49,514 nucleotides of DNA from Pelagibacteraceae bacterium AG-349-O05 (lineage in GTDB: Bacteria > Pseudomonadota > Alphaproteobacteria > Pelagibacterales > Pelagibacteraceae): positions 1 through 49,514 of the forward strand of contig QCDE01000008.1 in NCBI GenBank assembly GCA_003281005.1, in the 5' to 3' direction. The notes beneath the pieces were generated by a model, which was not told where the DNA came from, did no database searches, and worked only from the letters and a program-made list of their open reading frames with translations. The position numbers and the translations under genes were made by a program. This document shows, piece by piece, positions 26,127 through 36,387 of this stretch; the stretch's first letter is position 1, and every line of letters begins with the position of its first letter.

Positions 26127-27489
26127 ATTTTGAAAGATCTGTATCTTTTACTAAATTATCTAAGTTTTTATTAATATACTCTTTATCAATAATTATTCTT
26201 TCTCCTGCTCTGTCAGTAGCCGTAAAGCTTATTTCATCTAAGATTTTCTCAATAATTGTATGTAATCTTCTGGCCCCAATATTTTCAACACTAGTGTTTA
26301 CTTCGGAAGCAATATTAGCAATAGCATCAATACCATCGTCAGAAAATTCAAGATCAACATTTTCAGTTTTCAAAAGAGCCACATATTGTTTTATTAAACT
26401 AAAATCAGGCTCTCTTAAAATTCTTTTAAAATCTTCACTTGTTAAAGCCTCAAGCTCTACTCTAATTGGTAGTCTACCCTGTAGTTCTGGAAGTAAATCT
26501 GAAGGCTTTGCAAGTTGAAAAGCACCAGAGGCAATAAACAAAATATGATCAGTTTTTATTGGACCATGCTTGGTGTTAACTGTAGTTCCTTCGATTAGAG
26601 GTAATAAATCTCTTTGAACACCTTCTCTTGATACATCTCCACCAACCCTATCTGTACGTGCTGAAATTTTATCAATTTCATCCAAGAAAACGATTCCATT
26701 ATTCTCTGTTGAAAGTTTTGCAGCCTTAATAATTTTATCTTGCTCAATTAATTTATCAGATTCATCATTAATCAAAATTTCATGAGACTCTTTGACTGTC
26801 ATTTTTTTCTTCTTTTCTTTATTACCCATAGATTTTCCAATCATTTCGCCAATGTTTATCATCCCAACATTAGCCCCAGGCATCCCAGGAATTTCGAAAG
26901 AAGCACCACCTGTGCCTGTATCACTTACAGCTATTTCAATTTCGTTATCATCTAAATCACCGTTTCTAAGTCTTTTTCTAAAACTTTCTCTTGTAGCTAA
27001 ACTTGCTTTTTTACCAACTAAAGCATCTAAAACTTTTTCCTCTGCAGCTTTTTGAGCTTGTGCGAAAACTTCTTTTCTTTTTTTTACTTTTTCCATTGAG
27101 ATTGCAATCTCAATTAAATCCCTTACAATCTGCTCCACATCTCTCCCCACATAACCAACTTCTGTAAATCTTGTAGCTTCTACTTTTACAAAAGGAGCTT
27201 CAGCCAATTTTGAAAGTCTTCTTGAGATTTCAGTTTTTCCAACTCCAGTTGGTCCAATCATTAAAATATTTTTTGGCAAAACCTCATTTTTCATCTCACC
27301 TTTAAGTGCTTGTCTTCTCCATCTATTTCTTAAAGCAACAGCAACAGCTCTTTTCGCTTTATTTTGTCCCACAACAAATCTATCTAATTCAGACACGATC
27401 TCTCTTGGAGATAAAGAACTTACTAAAGAAGCCTCTTCTTTTTGACTTTTATCTTTTGGATGAAGTTTAGTTACGTTTGAATTATCCAT
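26116..27489 (-). CDS. hslU: ATP-dependent protease ATPase HslU
   Basis: AAA+ unfoldase of the HslUV protease, 457 residues. [38 protein letters not shown] N-terminus, Walker [29 protein letters not shown] (pore/GYVG loop), Walker [13 protein letters not shown], and sensor regions near [12 protein letters not shown]. The variable I domain (about residues 110-240) carries [18 protein letters not shown]. The stop of hslV overlaps its start by one base. Confidence 0.97.
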   Translation of the reverse strand: MDNSNVTKLHPKDKSQKEEASLVSSLSPREIVSELDRFVVGQNKAKRAVAVALRNRWRRQALKGEMKNEVLPKNILMIGPTGVGKTEISRRLSKLAEAPFVKVEATRFTEVGYVGRDVEQIVRDLIEIAISMEKVKKRKEVFAQAQKAAEEKVLDALVGKKASLATRESFRKRLRNGDLDDNEIEIAVSDTGTGGASFEIPGMPGANVGMINIGEMIGKSMGNKEKKKKMTVKESHEILINDESDKLIEQDKIIKAAKLSTENNGIVFLDEIDKISARTDRVGGDVSREGVQRDLLPLIEGTTVNTKHGPIKTDHILFIASGAFQLAKPSDLLPELQGRLPIRVELEALTSEDFKRILREPDFSLIKQYVALLKTENVDLEFSDDGIDAIANIASEVNTSVENIGARRLHTIIEKILDEISFTATDRAGERIIIDKEYINKNLDNLVKDTDLSKFIL

Positions 27490-28004
27490 TAAATTTTTTC
27501 AATTTTAACATTATCGTTGGTGAAAACACATATATCAGCAGCAACTTTTATCGCTTTTTTAGCAACTTCCTCTGCAGACATATCACCTTCCATTAATACT
27601 TTTCCAGCTGCTAATGCATAATTACCACCTGAACCTATTCCAATTACATCTCCTTCGGGTTCAAGAACATCACCAGTTCCTGAAATAATATAACTGTTAT
27701 TTTTATCACCTACAGCCATAAGTGCTTCCAATCTTCTTAAATATTTATCTGTTCTCCAATCTTTAGCCAATTCAACAGCTGCTCTAGATAAATTTCCAGC
27801 ATGTTTTTCCAATTTACCTTCCAATCTTTCAAATAAAGTTAAAGCGTCAGCAGTAGATCCTGCAAATCCAGCTACTACATCTCTTTTTTCAATTTTTCTG
27901 ACTTTTGAAGCAGTACTTTTTACAACAGTATTTCCCATGCTGACTTGTCCATCACCAGCAACTACTACTTCCTTGTTTTTTCTAACTAGTACAATTGTTG
28001 TCAT
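27489..28004 (-). CDS. hslV: HslV proteasome-like peptidase subunit
   Basis: A 171-residue N-terminal-threonine peptidase, the proteolytic chamber of HslUV. After Met removal the chain begins TTIVLVRKN with catalytic Thr2, followed by [41 protein letters not shown] and [16 protein letters not shown]. Length is standard. Divergent from the his operon across 89 bp. Confidence 0.97.
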   Translation of the reverse strand: MTTIVLVRKNKEVVVAGDGQVSMGNTVVKSTASKVRKIEKRDVVAGFAGSTADALTLFERLEGKLEKHAGNLSRAAVELAKDWRTDKYLRRLEALMAVGDKNNSYIISGTGDVLEPEGDVIGIGSGGNYALAAGKVLMEGDMSAEEVAKKAIKVAADICVFTNDNVKIEKI

Positions 28005-28093
28005 ACCTAATAAATGGTAACTATTTTTGATACTTCAAGAGTTCATACTGATATTGATATAGTGGGATTATGTATGTATACCATTAAAAATAT
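28005..28093. promoter_or_regulatory. Divergent hslV / hisB promoter region
   Basis: 89 bp between divergent starts must hold both promoters. On the plus strand TTGATA (28054-28059) and TATACC (28077-28082) are 17 bp apart, a fair sigma-70-like pair, but this would give a very short hisB leader. No attenuator-like His codon leader peptide is visible. The promoter assignment is tentative. Confidence 0.3.
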
Positions 28094-28684
28094 ATGGCTA
28101 GAAAAGGAAAAGTATCTCGAAAAACAAAAGAAACCAGCATCAATGTTGAAGTAAATATTGATGGCAAAGGTAAGTACCAAATTGACACTGGTATAGGTTT
28201 CCTAGATCATATGCTTGAGCAATTATCAAAACATTCTTTGATTGATTTAAAAGTTAAAGCAAAAGGGGATACTCATATCGATCTTCACCACACAACAGAA
28301 GATACAGGCATTGCTATTGGTGAGGCTCTAAAGAAAGCTGCTAAAAAATTTGTAGGGATAAAAAGATATGCTCATACAGTAATTCCAATGGATGAAACAT
28401 TAACAAGGGTTGCAATTGATGTTTCAAACAGACCTTACCTGATTTGGAAAGTAAAATTAAAAGTTGAAAAACTTGGTGAGATGGACACTGAACTTTTTAA
28501 AGAATGGTTCCAAGCATTTTCTCAATCTGCAGGTATTACAATGCATGTTGAAAATATTTATGGTGATAATAGCCACCACATAATCGAGTCTTGTTATAAA
28601 GCATTAGCAAGATCATTAAGAGCTGCACTAGAGATGGATCCAAGAAACAATAAGAGTATTCCATCCACTAAAGGCTCATTATAA
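28094..28684 (+). CDS. hisB: Imidazoleglycerol-phosphate dehydratase
   Basis: Histidine biosynthesis enzyme of 196 residues; monofunctional, without the phosphatase domain found in enterobacteria. Metal-binding His/Glu motifs are [31 protein letters not shown] and [18 protein letters not shown]. Start ATG is followed by [15 protein letters not shown]. First gene of a compact his cluster; hisG, hisD, hisC and hisI are not in the window. Confidence 0.97.
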   Translation: MARKGKVSRKTKETSINVEVNIDGKGKYQIDTGIGFLDHMLEQLSKHSLIDLKVKAKGDTHIDLHHTTEDTGIAIGEALKKAAKKFVGIKRYAHTVIPMDETLTRVAIDVSNRPYLIWKVKLKVEKLGEMDTELFKEWFQAFSQSAGITMHVENIYGDNSHHIIESCYKALARSLRAALEMDPRNNKSIPSTKGSL

Positions 28685-28688
28685 GTTA

Positions 28689-29315
28689 ATGAACGTCACA
28701 ATTGTTGATTATAATTCGGGCAATATAAGCTCGGTCATAAACTCTTTTAAGGAGGTTGCTAGAGACAAGGTAAATATAGAAGTAACTTCAGATTTAGATA
28801 AGATTAAATTCTCTGATAAAGTTGTTTTACCGGGTCAGGGTTCGTTTAAGAGTTGTGTTAATGCGCTTAATCAGATTAATGGTTTAATCGATACATTAAG
28901 TGAATTTGCAATAAATAACAAAAAACCACTTCTTGGAATTTGTGTAGGACTTCAAATGTTTGCAGATATTGGATATGAAGAAACGGAAACCAAAGGGCTT
29001 GGTTGGATTTCAGGGAAAGTATTAAAAATAGATAATAAAAATGGGAAGTATAAACTTCCTCACATTGGTTGGAACCAAATCAATCTGGTCAAAGATAGTA
29101 AAATTTTTAAAGGCATAGAAAATAACTCTCACATGTATTTTGTTCACAGTTATGAATTTGTACCAGAAGATAAAAATGTAGTTTCAGCAACAACAGAGTA
29201 TTCATCAAATATTGTTTGTTCTGTTGAAAAAGAGAATATCTTTGGAACACAATTTCACCCAGAGAAAAGTGATAAAACTGGACTTAAAATAATTGATAAT
29301 TTTATAAATTTGTAA
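28689..29315 (+). CDS. hisH: Imidazole glycerol phosphate synthase, glutaminase subunit
   Basis: Glutamine amidotransferase of 208 residues feeding ammonia to HisF. Catalytic triad: C85 in LGICVGLQMF, with H190 and E192 in GTQFHPEKS. The oxyanion-strand motif LPGQGSF and the HSYEFVP block are typical. Lies four bases after hisB and two before hisA. Confidence 0.97.
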   Translation: MNVTIVDYNSGNISSVINSFKEVARDKVNIEVTSDLDKIKFSDKVVLPGQGSFKSCVNALNQINGLIDTLSEFAINNKKPLLGICVGLQMFADIGYEETETKGLGWISGKVLKIDNKNGKYKLPHIGWNQINLVKDSKIFKGIENNSHMYFVHSYEFVPEDKNVVSATTEYSSNIVCSVEKENIFGTQFHPEKSDKTGLKIIDNFINL

Positions 29316-29317
29316 AT

Positions 29318-30043
29318 ATGAAAATATTTCCAGCTATAGATATTAAAGATAAAAAGTGTGTGAGGTTAGTTAAGGGAGACTTTAATAATAAAACTGAATA
29401 TGAAATGTCTCCAGTTGAACAAGCAGGTAAATACAAGGATCATGGTTTTAAAAACTTACATATAGTTGATTTAGATGGTGCTTTAACAGGAGAAACAGTT
29501 AATTTGGATATCATTCAAGAAATAGTAACTAAATTTGATCTTAAAATTGAAATTGGTGGAGGTATCAGAAATTTTGAAAGTATTCAGAAATATACTTATG
29601 CTGGTGTTGAAAAAGTTATTTTAGGAAGTGCAGCAATAAAAGATAAAAACTTTTTAAAAGAAGCATGTGATAAATTTCCAAATAAAATCGCTTTGGGACT
29701 AGATGCTAAAGATGGTTATTTATCGATTTCAGGTTGGAAGGAAAACTCCAATCAATTAACTTTAGATTATTTGAAAGAAGTTAACGATTATGGCGCAAGT
29801 AGGTTGATTTATACAGATATTAATAGAGATGGAATGAAGCAAAGTCCCAATTTCGAAGAGACAGCAAAGGTTGCAGATACTTCTAATTGCCCAGTAATTA
29901 TATCTGGTGGAGTTTCATCAATAGATGACATTAAAAGAGCTAAAGAATTAAATAATAATAACATCGAAGGCATTATAGTTGGAAAAGCTATCTATGATGG
30001 TGATATTAAATTAGAAGAATTAGTGAAAGAATTAGATGCTTAA
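29318..30043 (+). CDS. hisA: ProFAR isomerase (HisA)
   Basis: 241-residue TIM barrel isomerising the ProFAR intermediate to PRFAR. Catalytic Asp8 lies in [19 protein letters not shown] and Asp129 in ALGLDAKDG. Phosphate-binding loops are IEIGGGIRN and IISGGVSS. The stop overlaps the hisF start by eight bases. Confidence 0.96.
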   Translation: MKIFPAIDIKDKKCVRLVKGDFNNKTEYEMSPVEQAGKYKDHGFKNLHIVDLDGALTGETVNLDIIQEIVTKFDLKIEIGGGIRNFESIQKYTYAGVEKVILGSAAIKDKNFLKEACDKFPNKIALGLDAKDGYLSISGWKENSNQLTLDYLKEVNDYGASRLIYTDINRDGMKQSPNFEETAKVADTSNCPVIISGGVSSIDDIKRAKELNNNNIEGIIVGKAIYDGDIKLEELVKELDA

Positions 30044-30791
30044 AAATAGAATTATACCATGTTTAGACGTTAAAAATGGACGTGTTGTAAAAGGAATTAA
30101 CTTTGTTGATCTGCAGGATGCAGGTGATCCTGTCGAACAAGCCAAAATTTATTCAGACGGTGGAGCAGATGAAATTTGCTTTTTAGATATTACTGCATCA
30201 AATGAAAATAGAGATACTATTTACGATGTAGTAGAGAAAACCTCGAAGAAATGCTTTGTTCCTCTTACAGTTGGGGGCGGTGTTAGAAGTGTTGATGATA
30301 TTAATAAACTACTGAACTGTGGTGCAGACAAAGTGTCAATCAATACTGCTGCAGTTCAAAATCCAGAAGTAGTTATAGAAAGTTCTAAAAAATTTGGGTC
30401 ACAGTGCATTGTTGTTGCAATCGATGCAAAAAAAAATGGAGATAAATGGGAAATTTTCACTCATGGAGGAAGAAATAATACTAACATTGATGCAATAGAA
30501 TTTGCGAAAAAAATGGAAGACAGCGGGGCAGGAGAGTTACTAGTTACTTCTATGGATCGAGATGGTACTCAAGTTGGTTATGATATTGAACTTATGTCTA
30601 AAATATCATCAAAAGTAAATATTCCAGTAATTGCATCTGGTGGAGTTGGTAATTTAGATCATTTAGTAGATGGAATTAAATTAGGAAATGCTAGTGCAGT
30701 TTTAGCAGCATCAATATTCCACTACGGCAAACATTCGGTGAAAGAAGCTAAGGAATATTTGGATTTAAAAGGAATTCCTGTTAGAATTTAA
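30036..30791 (+). CDS. hisF: Imidazole glycerol phosphate synthase, cyclase subunit
   Basis: 251-residue TIM barrel partner of HisH. Catalytic Asp11 lies in [18 protein letters not shown] and Asp130 in [33 protein letters not shown] and VIASGGVGN are the conserved loops. The hisE start is one base after its stop. Confidence 0.97.
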   Translation: MLKNRIIPCLDVKNGRVVKGINFVDLQDAGDPVEQAKIYSDGGADEICFLDITASNENRDTIYDVVEKTSKKCFVPLTVGGGVRSVDDINKLLNCGADKVSINTAAVQNPEVVIESSKKFGSQCIVVAIDAKKNGDKWEIFTHGGRNNTNIDAIEFAKKMEDSGAGELLVTSMDRDGTQVGYDIELMSKISSKVNIPVIASGGVGNLDHLVDGIKLGNASAVLAASIFHYGKHSVKEAKEYLDLKGIPVRI

Positions 30792-30792
30792 T

Positions 30793-31065
30793 ATGCTTAA
30801 TACATTAGAAGACTTAATCAAACTTGCAAGGGACAGAAAATCTGTACCTGTTGAAGGCTCATACACCAATAAGCTCCTTACTGATAAATCATTAAGCAAA
30901 GCAAAAGTTTTAGAGGAAGTTAATGAGTTAATTGAGGCTGTGGATGAAAATTCTAATAAAATCCATGAAGCTGCAGATGTATTTTATCATTTGCTAATGT
31001 ATCTTGAGGCAAATAACATTAAAATTGAAGAAGTAATGTCAGAGCTAGAAAAAAGAAAAAAATGA
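30793..31065 (+). CDS. hisE: Phosphoribosyl-ATP pyrophosphatase
   Basis: 90-residue all-alpha MazG-like pyrophosphatase, second step of histidine synthesis. SYTNKLLTDKSLSKAKVLEEVNEL-type helix, then KIHEAADVFYHLLMYLEAN with the metal-binding EEVNEL and EAAD acids. HisI is not fused here. It overlaps the HIT gene as ATGA. Confidence 0.93.
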   Translation: MLNTLEDLIKLARDRKSVPVEGSYTNKLLTDKSLSKAKVLEEVNELIEAVDENSNKIHEAADVFYHLLMYLEANNIKIEEVMSELEKRKK

Positions 31066-31427
31066 GTTACGACGATAATAATATTTTTGCAAAAATTTTA
31101 CGTGGAGAAATACCTTGTAATAAAATTTATGAGGATGATTTTGTTTTGTCATTTCACGACATCAATCCACAAAAAAAAATTCATGCTTTAGTTATTCCCA
31201 AAGGTAAATATGTTGATTTAGATGATTTTAGTCTGAATGCCTCATCGGAGGAGATGGTTGGATTATTAAAAGGTATTAATAAAGTTGCTAAAAAGCTAGG
31301 TATTTCAACAGAAGTAGGGAAGGGCTACAGAGCTTTAGCAAATATTAGTGATCATGGTGGTCAAGAAGTACCCCATTTACATTTTCATTTATTTGGAGGT
31401 GAACGAGTGGGGAAAATGGTTGAGTGA
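31062..31427 (+). CDS. HIT-family (HinT-like) nucleotide hydrolase
   Basis: 121-residue histidine-triad protein, likely a purine nucleoside phosphoramidase. NIFAKILRGEIPCNKIYEDD is the HinT N-terminus, ALVIPKGKY the mid strand, and VPHLHFHLFGGE the triad (H105, H107, H109). Attached to the end of the his operon with 4-bp overlaps on both sides, an arrangement seen in other alphaproteobacteria. Confidence 0.94.
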   Translation: MSYDDNNIFAKILRGEIPCNKIYEDDFVLSFHDINPQKKIHALVIPKGKYVDLDDFSLNASSEEMVGLLKGINKVAKKLGISTEVGKGYRALANISDHGGQEVPHLHFHLFGGERVGKMVE

Positions 31428-31927
31428 CCAAAGAAGTTAAAAGAAATTATCTAGAAATTAACTCACTACAAGATCTTAAAGAAGGAAATAAGCCTTCGGA
31501 TGATTATTCTTTAAGCTTAATTGATCCAATTAATTTTCAACTAAACAAATTTTTTTATAAAACTATTGGAAAAAATCACAAGTGGATAGATAGGTTGTCT
31601 TGGTCAGAGGAAAAATGGTTTACTTATGTTTCATCTAAAAAGGTTAAAACATATGTATTTAAATTTAAAGATGATTTAGTAGGTTTTTTTGAATTAATTT
31701 TTCATCCAGAAAAAAATGAGACAGAAATTGCCTATTTTGGAATATTAGAAGAATATCAAAATAAAAAATTAGGCTCTTATTTATTATCTGAAGCAATTAA
31801 AAAATCTTTTAGTAATAATGTTAGTCGTGTCTGGGTTCACACATGCTCATTAGATCACAAAAATGCTTTAAACAATTATGTTTCGAGAGGAATGAAAATA
31901 TTTAAAACTGAAATTTTAAATATTTAG
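31424..31927 (+). CDS. GNAT-family N-acetyltransferase
   Basis: 167-residue acetyltransferase-like protein. The acetyl-CoA motif is IAYFGILEEYQNKKLGSYLLSEAI, with the Q/K-x-x-G-S pyrophosphate loop, preceded by the strand LVGFFELIFHPEKNETE. C-terminal VWVHTCSLDHKNALNNYVSRGM is the usual GNAT end. Substrate unknown. Starts at GTG (31424) inside the HIT stop as GTGA. Convergent with lolA, 4-bp overlap. Confidence 0.87.
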   Translation: MTKEVKRNYLEINSLQDLKEGNKPSDDYSLSLIDPINFQLNKFFYKTIGKNHKWIDRLSWSEEKWFTYVSSKKVKTYVFKFKDDLVGFFELIFHPEKNETEIAYFGILEEYQNKKLGSYLLSEAIKKSFSNNVSRVWVHTCSLDHKNALNNYVSRGMKIFKTEILNI

Positions 31928-32472
31928 TTTTGAGAAGGAATTTTAAAAAGGTTTTTTGGAAGAATACGATTTTTTCTTATTGAGGAAAGAAAAGTTATAT
32001 TAAAATTTTGATAAATATCCTTATTTTGCCAACCTATTAAATTATATGTTTCTTTGTCAAAAAAAATATTTATTTCATTATCTTTTTCAATAATTGTATA
32101 ATTTACAAAATTATTTTCAATTATTCTTTCATTTAAGTTTTTTATTTGATCAATAAGAAATTTTTTATCTAAGATAAAATTTAATGGAGTTTTCTCTATT
32201 GGATATCGATAATAACTTACCCTAGTTTTGATTACAAGTGACTTACCATTTGATACTAATATTTTATTATTACTTCTTGCATATTCACAAAAAATTTTTT
32301 TTGGGTATTCAATTGTACAATTTCCATTTTCAATTTTTCCATTGATATTTTGCTCAAACTTAAAATCTAAACTATTTGTATTTATTAAATTTTGAATAAT
32401 TTTATTTTTTATCTCAGCTTTAGCATTTGAAATAAATATAAATAAAAAAATAATTGTTAAATATTTTAACAT
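31924..32472 (-). CDS. lolA: Outer-membrane lipoprotein carrier protein LolA
   Basis: 182-residue periplasmic chaperone that ferries lipoproteins from the LolCDE complex to the outer membrane. Signal peptide of about 19 residues (cleavage after NAKA). SLDFKFEQNINGKIENGNCTI-like strand, then KIFCEYARSNNKILVSNGKSL and YYRYPIEKTPLNFIL give the LolA half-barrel pattern. Directly downstream of ftsK, its usual alphaproteobacterial partner; the two share one base. Confidence 0.88.
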   Translation of the reverse strand: MLKYLTIIFLFIFISNAKAEIKNKIIQNLINTNSLDFKFEQNINGKIENGNCTIEYPKKIFCEYARSNNKILVSNGKSLVIKTRVSYYRYPIEKTPLNFILDKKFLIDQIKNLNERIIENNFVNYTIIEKDNEINIFFDKETYNLIGWQNKDIYQNFNITFLSSIRKNRILPKNLFKIPSQN

Positions 32473-34556
32473 TAAAGAACATCTCTTTTGCCAACATGAT
32501 TTGCTTTGCTGACTATTCCATCTGACTCCATCATATCTATTATTCTAGCAGCTCTGTTATAACCAATTTGAAGTTTTCTCTGTAAAAACGAAGTTGAGGC
32601 CTTACCCTCAGACCTAATTATCTCTAAAGCTTGTTGATACAATTCATCTTTTTCACCTTGATTTAAGCTGTCTCCAATTTCTTTCTCATCTGCAAAACTC
32701 AATATTTCATCAACATAATCTGGTTCTGCTTGAGATCTTAGAAAGTTGTTTATTTTTTCAATTTCATTGTCTGAAACAAAAGGTGCATGTATTCTAACTA
32801 TTCTGTTAGCTGATGACATGTAAAGCATATCACCCCTACCAAGCAATTGTTCAGCACCTTGTTCTCCAAGAATAGTTCTACTGTCTATTTTGGATGTAAC
32901 TTGAAAAGAAATTCTGGTCGGAAAATTTGCTTTAATTGTGCCTGTAATAACATCAACACTAGGTCTTTGGGTTGCCATAATAATATGAATTCCAGCTGCC
33001 CTAGCCATTTGTGATAACTTTTGAATATAATTTTCAATTTCTTTACCAGCAACAAGCATCAAATCAGACATTTCATCAACCACCACCACTATGTAAGGCA
33101 TTGGAAGTTTGTGTTTAGCGTTATAACCATCAATATTTCTCACACCTTCCTTAGTCATTAACCTGTATCTACTTTCCATTTCTTTAACTACCCATCCCAG
33201 TACAGATGCTGCTTTTTTAGCTTCAGTAATTACTGGGCATAACAGATGAGGTATTCCTTCGTAGGTTGATAATTCAAGCATTTTTGGATCTATTAATATA
33301 AATTTACATCTATCAGGAGCATGTCGGTAAAGTAGAGAAAGTATTATTGTGTTTATACATACAGATTTTCCAGACCCGGTTGTACCTGCAATTAATAGAT
33401 GAGGCATTGAAGATAAATCTCCAACAATAGGTTTCCCGGAAATACTTTTTCCTAAAGCAATTGGTAATTTGATCTCCTTTTTTTTAAAATCAGGCTCACT
33501 TATAATTTCACTTAAATATACATTTTCTCTTGTATTATTTGGTAACTCAATTCCGATTGTATTACTTCCAGGAATAGTAGAAATTCTTGCAGATTCTGAA
33601 CTTGTGTTTCTTGCTATATCATCCGATAGATTAATTATTTTTGAAACCTTTACTCCTGCAGCTGGTTCAAATTCATTTAAAGTAACAACAGGACCGTGAC
33701 TTACTTTTTTAATTTTACCATCAACACCAAAATCTAATAAAATTTTTTCTAAAAATTCAGGATCATTTGTTTCATTTTTTTGTGGACTTTCTCTTTCTTT
33801 TTTTGTTGGATTTTTTAATAATTCAAAATTTGGTAATTTAAATTTAATATTAATATCTTTTTTATTTTCTGCTTTAATAAAAGGCAAATCTTCTTGGATA
33901 AGATTTTTAATCTCTTCTTGTGGTATATATTCACTTATTATCTCACTTTTTTCTGTGTAATTTTTTTCTTCTTTTTTAATGGAAAATTTTAAAAATTTTT
34001 TAAATCTATTATAAAAATTTAAGGGTCGAAAATTTATACTAATTAGAAATAAGACAATAATAAGAGTAATTAAAATATAGTAAAATATAGTTTCGTTCAT
34101 TAATATTAATGAATTTAAAAAAGTTTGATTTAAGTATGAACCAACAAAACCTCCATTTCCATTAATGTAGAGAGCAAAAGTGTCTGAGTAAAAATTACTT
34201 AGAAATAATGTGCCTAAAATAGTATAAATTATTGCGAAAAAAGTGTTTTCAATAATTAAAAAAAATTCTTTTTCTATTAATATATTGACACCAGTTATAA
34301 TTAAAGTGATAGAAAATAAGTAAGAAATTAGTCCTATAGATTGGAAAAATAAATCAGATAAAAAACTACCCTGAAATCCTAAAATATTTTTTATTTCTGT
34401 ATTATCTGGAAAAATAAAGTTAGGATCTTCAGGAGAATAGGTTAATAATGATGCAAATAGCAATACTCCTGCTAATGATAAAACTATACCTAATACTTCA
34501 GTAAGTCTTTTTAAAATAAAATTAATTATTAAATTAGATGTTTTTTTAATATCCAT
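32472..34556 (-). CDS. ftsK: DNA translocase FtsK
   Basis: 694-residue septal DNA pump that clears and dimer-resolves chromosomes at division. About four N-terminal membrane segments (to about residue 170), a short charged linker, then the RecA-like motor. The motor has Walker A IAGTTGSGKSVC (about 386-397), Walker B IVVVVDEMSDLML, GIHIIMATQRPSVDVITG and RISFQVTSKIDSRTILG. The C-terminal gamma domain (LQRKLQIGYNRAARIIDMM) binds KOPS-like sites. The linker is far shorter than E. coli's, consistent with a streamlined genome. Confidence 0.96.
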   Translation of the reverse strand: MDIKKTSNLIINFILKRLTEVLGIVLSLAGVLLFASLLTYSPEDPNFIFPDNTEIKNILGFQGSFLSDLFFQSIGLISYLFSITLIITGVNILIEKEFFLIIENTFFAIIYTILGTLFLSNFYSDTFALYINGNGGFVGSYLNQTFLNSLILMNETIFYYILITLIIVLFLISINFRPLNFYNRFKKFLKFSIKKEEKNYTEKSEIISEYIPQEEIKNLIQEDLPFIKAENKKDINIKFKLPNFELLKNPTKKERESPQKNETNDPEFLEKILLDFGVDGKIKKVSHGPVVTLNEFEPAAGVKVSKIINLSDDIARNTSSESARISTIPGSNTIGIELPNNTRENVYLSEIISEPDFKKKEIKLPIALGKSISGKPIVGDLSSMPHLLIAGTTGSGKSVCINTIILSLLYRHAPDRCKFILIDPKMLELSTYEGIPHLLCPVITEAKKAASVLGWVVKEMESRYRLMTKEGVRNIDGYNAKHKLPMPYIVVVVDEMSDLMLVAGKEIENYIQKLSQMARAAGIHIIMATQRPSVDVITGTIKANFPTRISFQVTSKIDSRTILGEQGAEQLLGRGDMLYMSSANRIVRIHAPFVSDNEIEKINNFLRSQAEPDYVDEILSFADEKEIGDSLNQGEKDELYQQALEIIRSEGKASTSFLQRKLQIGYNRAARIIDMMESDGIVSKANHVGKRDVL

Positions 34557-34618
34557 TTCTATGAATCAATTTATTCACTTTGTATCATCTAATTTTTGTT
34601 GTTAAAATTAAAATTAAT

Positions 34619-35692
34619 ATGAGAGTTTGTATTTTCGGATCGGGTTTATCAGCATTAACTTTGGCAAAAGCCTTAGTAAAAGAGAAAATCAATGTTGATT
34701 TAATTTATTCAAATATTAACAATAAAATTAACAAATCTAGAACAATTGGTATTTCAAAAAGCAATTTTGACTACATTAATACAAATATAGTTAAAATAGA
34801 TAAGATTAGTTGGAAATTAAAAAAAATTGAAATTTTCACTGAAAATTTGAAAAATGAAAAAATATTAAATTTTCAAAATAATGAAAAACAACTTTTTTCA
34901 ATAATTAAAAATTTTGAGTTTTATGATGTTATAAATAAAAGCTTAATTAATAATAAGTTTTTCAATAAAATTAAATTAAAAAAAAAAATTAAAGATTTTA
35001 AAGATTATAATCTTATTATTAATACTGATTATTCGAGTATTTTAACAAAAAAATATTTTAATAAAAAAATTATAAAAAAATATAACAGCTATGCATTTAC
35101 AACTATTATTAATCATGAAAATGTTCCAAATAATATTGCTACACAAATATTTACCAAGTTAGGACCCATAGCCTTTTTGCCAATATCAAAAAATGAAACT
35201 TCAATAGTATATTCAATAAAAGGTTCGTTAAGTAAAAAACAAGATTTAATCAACTTAATTCATAAATATAATATTAAATATAAAATAAAGAAAATTGGTA
35301 ATATAGATTCTTTCGAATTAAAATCTTTTGCTCTTAGATCATATTATAATAAAAATATTTTAGCATTTGGTGATTTGCTTCATAGAATTCACCCACTTGC
35401 TGGGCAAGGTTTTAATATGACAATTCGAGATATACAAATCTTAATCAAAATTATTAAAGAAAAAACTGATATAGGTTTACTTGTTGATAGTGCGGTAAAT
35501 AAAGAATTTGAAAAAAGAACAAGACATAAAAATTATATTTTTTTAAACGGAATAGATATAATTTATGAATTCTTTAATTTTGAAAGAAGACTTAATAATA
35601 GTGCTTTAAGCAAATATGTTAAGATAATTGGAAAAAATTCATCATTAAATAAGTTATTAACTAAAATTGCTGACAGGGGAACATTATTTTAA
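34619..35692 (+). CDS. UbiH/UbiF/Coq6-family FAD monooxygenase
   Basis: 357-residue flavoprotein hydroxylase probably acting on the ubiquinone ring. N-terminal FAD loop RVCIFGSGLSALTLAKALV and the second FAD motif FGDLLHRIHPLAGQGFNMTIRD (UbiH-type GD..H..HP.AGQG.N.G..D). The GGRPGxG-like middle is weakly conserved. An in-frame ATG at 34580 adds 13 residues before the Rossmann strand and is not preferred. Which ring position it hydroxylates cannot be told. Base composition is extremely AT-rich. Confidence 0.88.
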   Translation: MRVCIFGSGLSALTLAKALVKEKINVDLIYSNINNKINKSRTIGISKSNFDYINTNIVKIDKISWKLKKIEIFTENLKNEKILNFQNNEKQLFSIIKNFEFYDVINKSLINNKFFNKIKLKKKIKDFKDYNLIINTDYSSILTKKYFNKKIIKKYNSYAFTTIINHENVPNNIATQIFTKLGPIAFLPISKNETSIVYSIKGSLSKKQDLINLIHKYNIKYKIKKIGNIDSFELKSFALRSYYNKNILAFGDLLHRIHPLAGQGFNMTIRDIQILIKIIKEKTDIGLLVDSAVNKEFEKRTRHKNYIFLNGIDIIYEFFNFERRLNNSALSKYVKIIGKNSSLNKLLTKIADRGTLF

Positions 35693-35693
35693 T

Positions 35694-36338
35694 TTATTGA
35701 ATTGTAGTATTGTCAAAATTATCGAAACTATAAGTTTTTAAGATTTGAGATATTTTATTTTTTCTTACGTCTAAATTTTCAGCCTCTAATAAAATTTGTT
35801 TTTCTTCAAGAGAAAAGGGTGAAGCCATCGCTAATGCATTAATTGTATCATCAAGACTTTGTTTTTCTAGAGCTTTCCAATTTATAATAAAACCTTTTTT
35901 TTCAAATAATAATTTTAAATCTTTAAAAATTAGCTCAAGGTCTGAAAACTTTAGCTCTTCTTTTTTATTGTCTAAATCTTGGTAGAATTTATTAAATTTT
36001 ACCTCTAGCGTCCTGTATTTGTTTTCAGTATTTATTTCTTTTGTGTTTTGAAATCTTATTAATCCTTTCAATTCAATTAAATATCTACCATCATCAGTTT
36101 CTCTAAAACTAGTAATTTTCCCAAGACACCCAACTTCATGTAGTTCTGGTACAGGGTTGGTGTTATTTGAATTTTTTGGTTGAATCATTCCTATTAGTTT
36201 ATTTGATTTCATACTGTCATTTATCATATCAATATATCTAGGCTCAAAAATATTTAATGGAACTGTTGTTTTTGGAAAAATTATAAAATTACTTAAAGGA
36301 AAGGCAGGTATAATTTTTGGTAAATCTTCTTTTTTCAT
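35694..36338 (-). CDS. LON N-terminal (substrate-binding) domain protein
   Basis: 214-residue protein made of a Lon N-domain alone, with no AAA+ or peptidase part. IIPAFPLSNFIIFPKTTVPL and NIFEPRYIDMINDSM are the domain signature, followed by VGCLGKITSFRETDDGRYLIELKGLIRF. Stand-alone Lon-N (PUA-like) proteins are common in alphaproteobacteria; function is unknown. Convergent with the UbiH-family gene, one base apart. Confidence 0.9.
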   Translation of the reverse strand: MKKEDLPKIIPAFPLSNFIIFPKTTVPLNIFEPRYIDMINDSMKSNKLIGMIQPKNSNNTNPVPELHEVGCLGKITSFRETDDGRYLIELKGLIRFQNTKEINTENKYRTLEVKFNKFYQDLDNKKEELKFSDLELIFKDLKLLFEKKGFIINWKALEKQSLDDTINALAMASPFSLEEKQILLEAENLDVRKNKISQILKTYSFDNFDNTTIQ

Positions 36339-36387
36339 TAGTATTAAGATAATAATTTATTTTAAAATAACAATATGTTTAAATTTA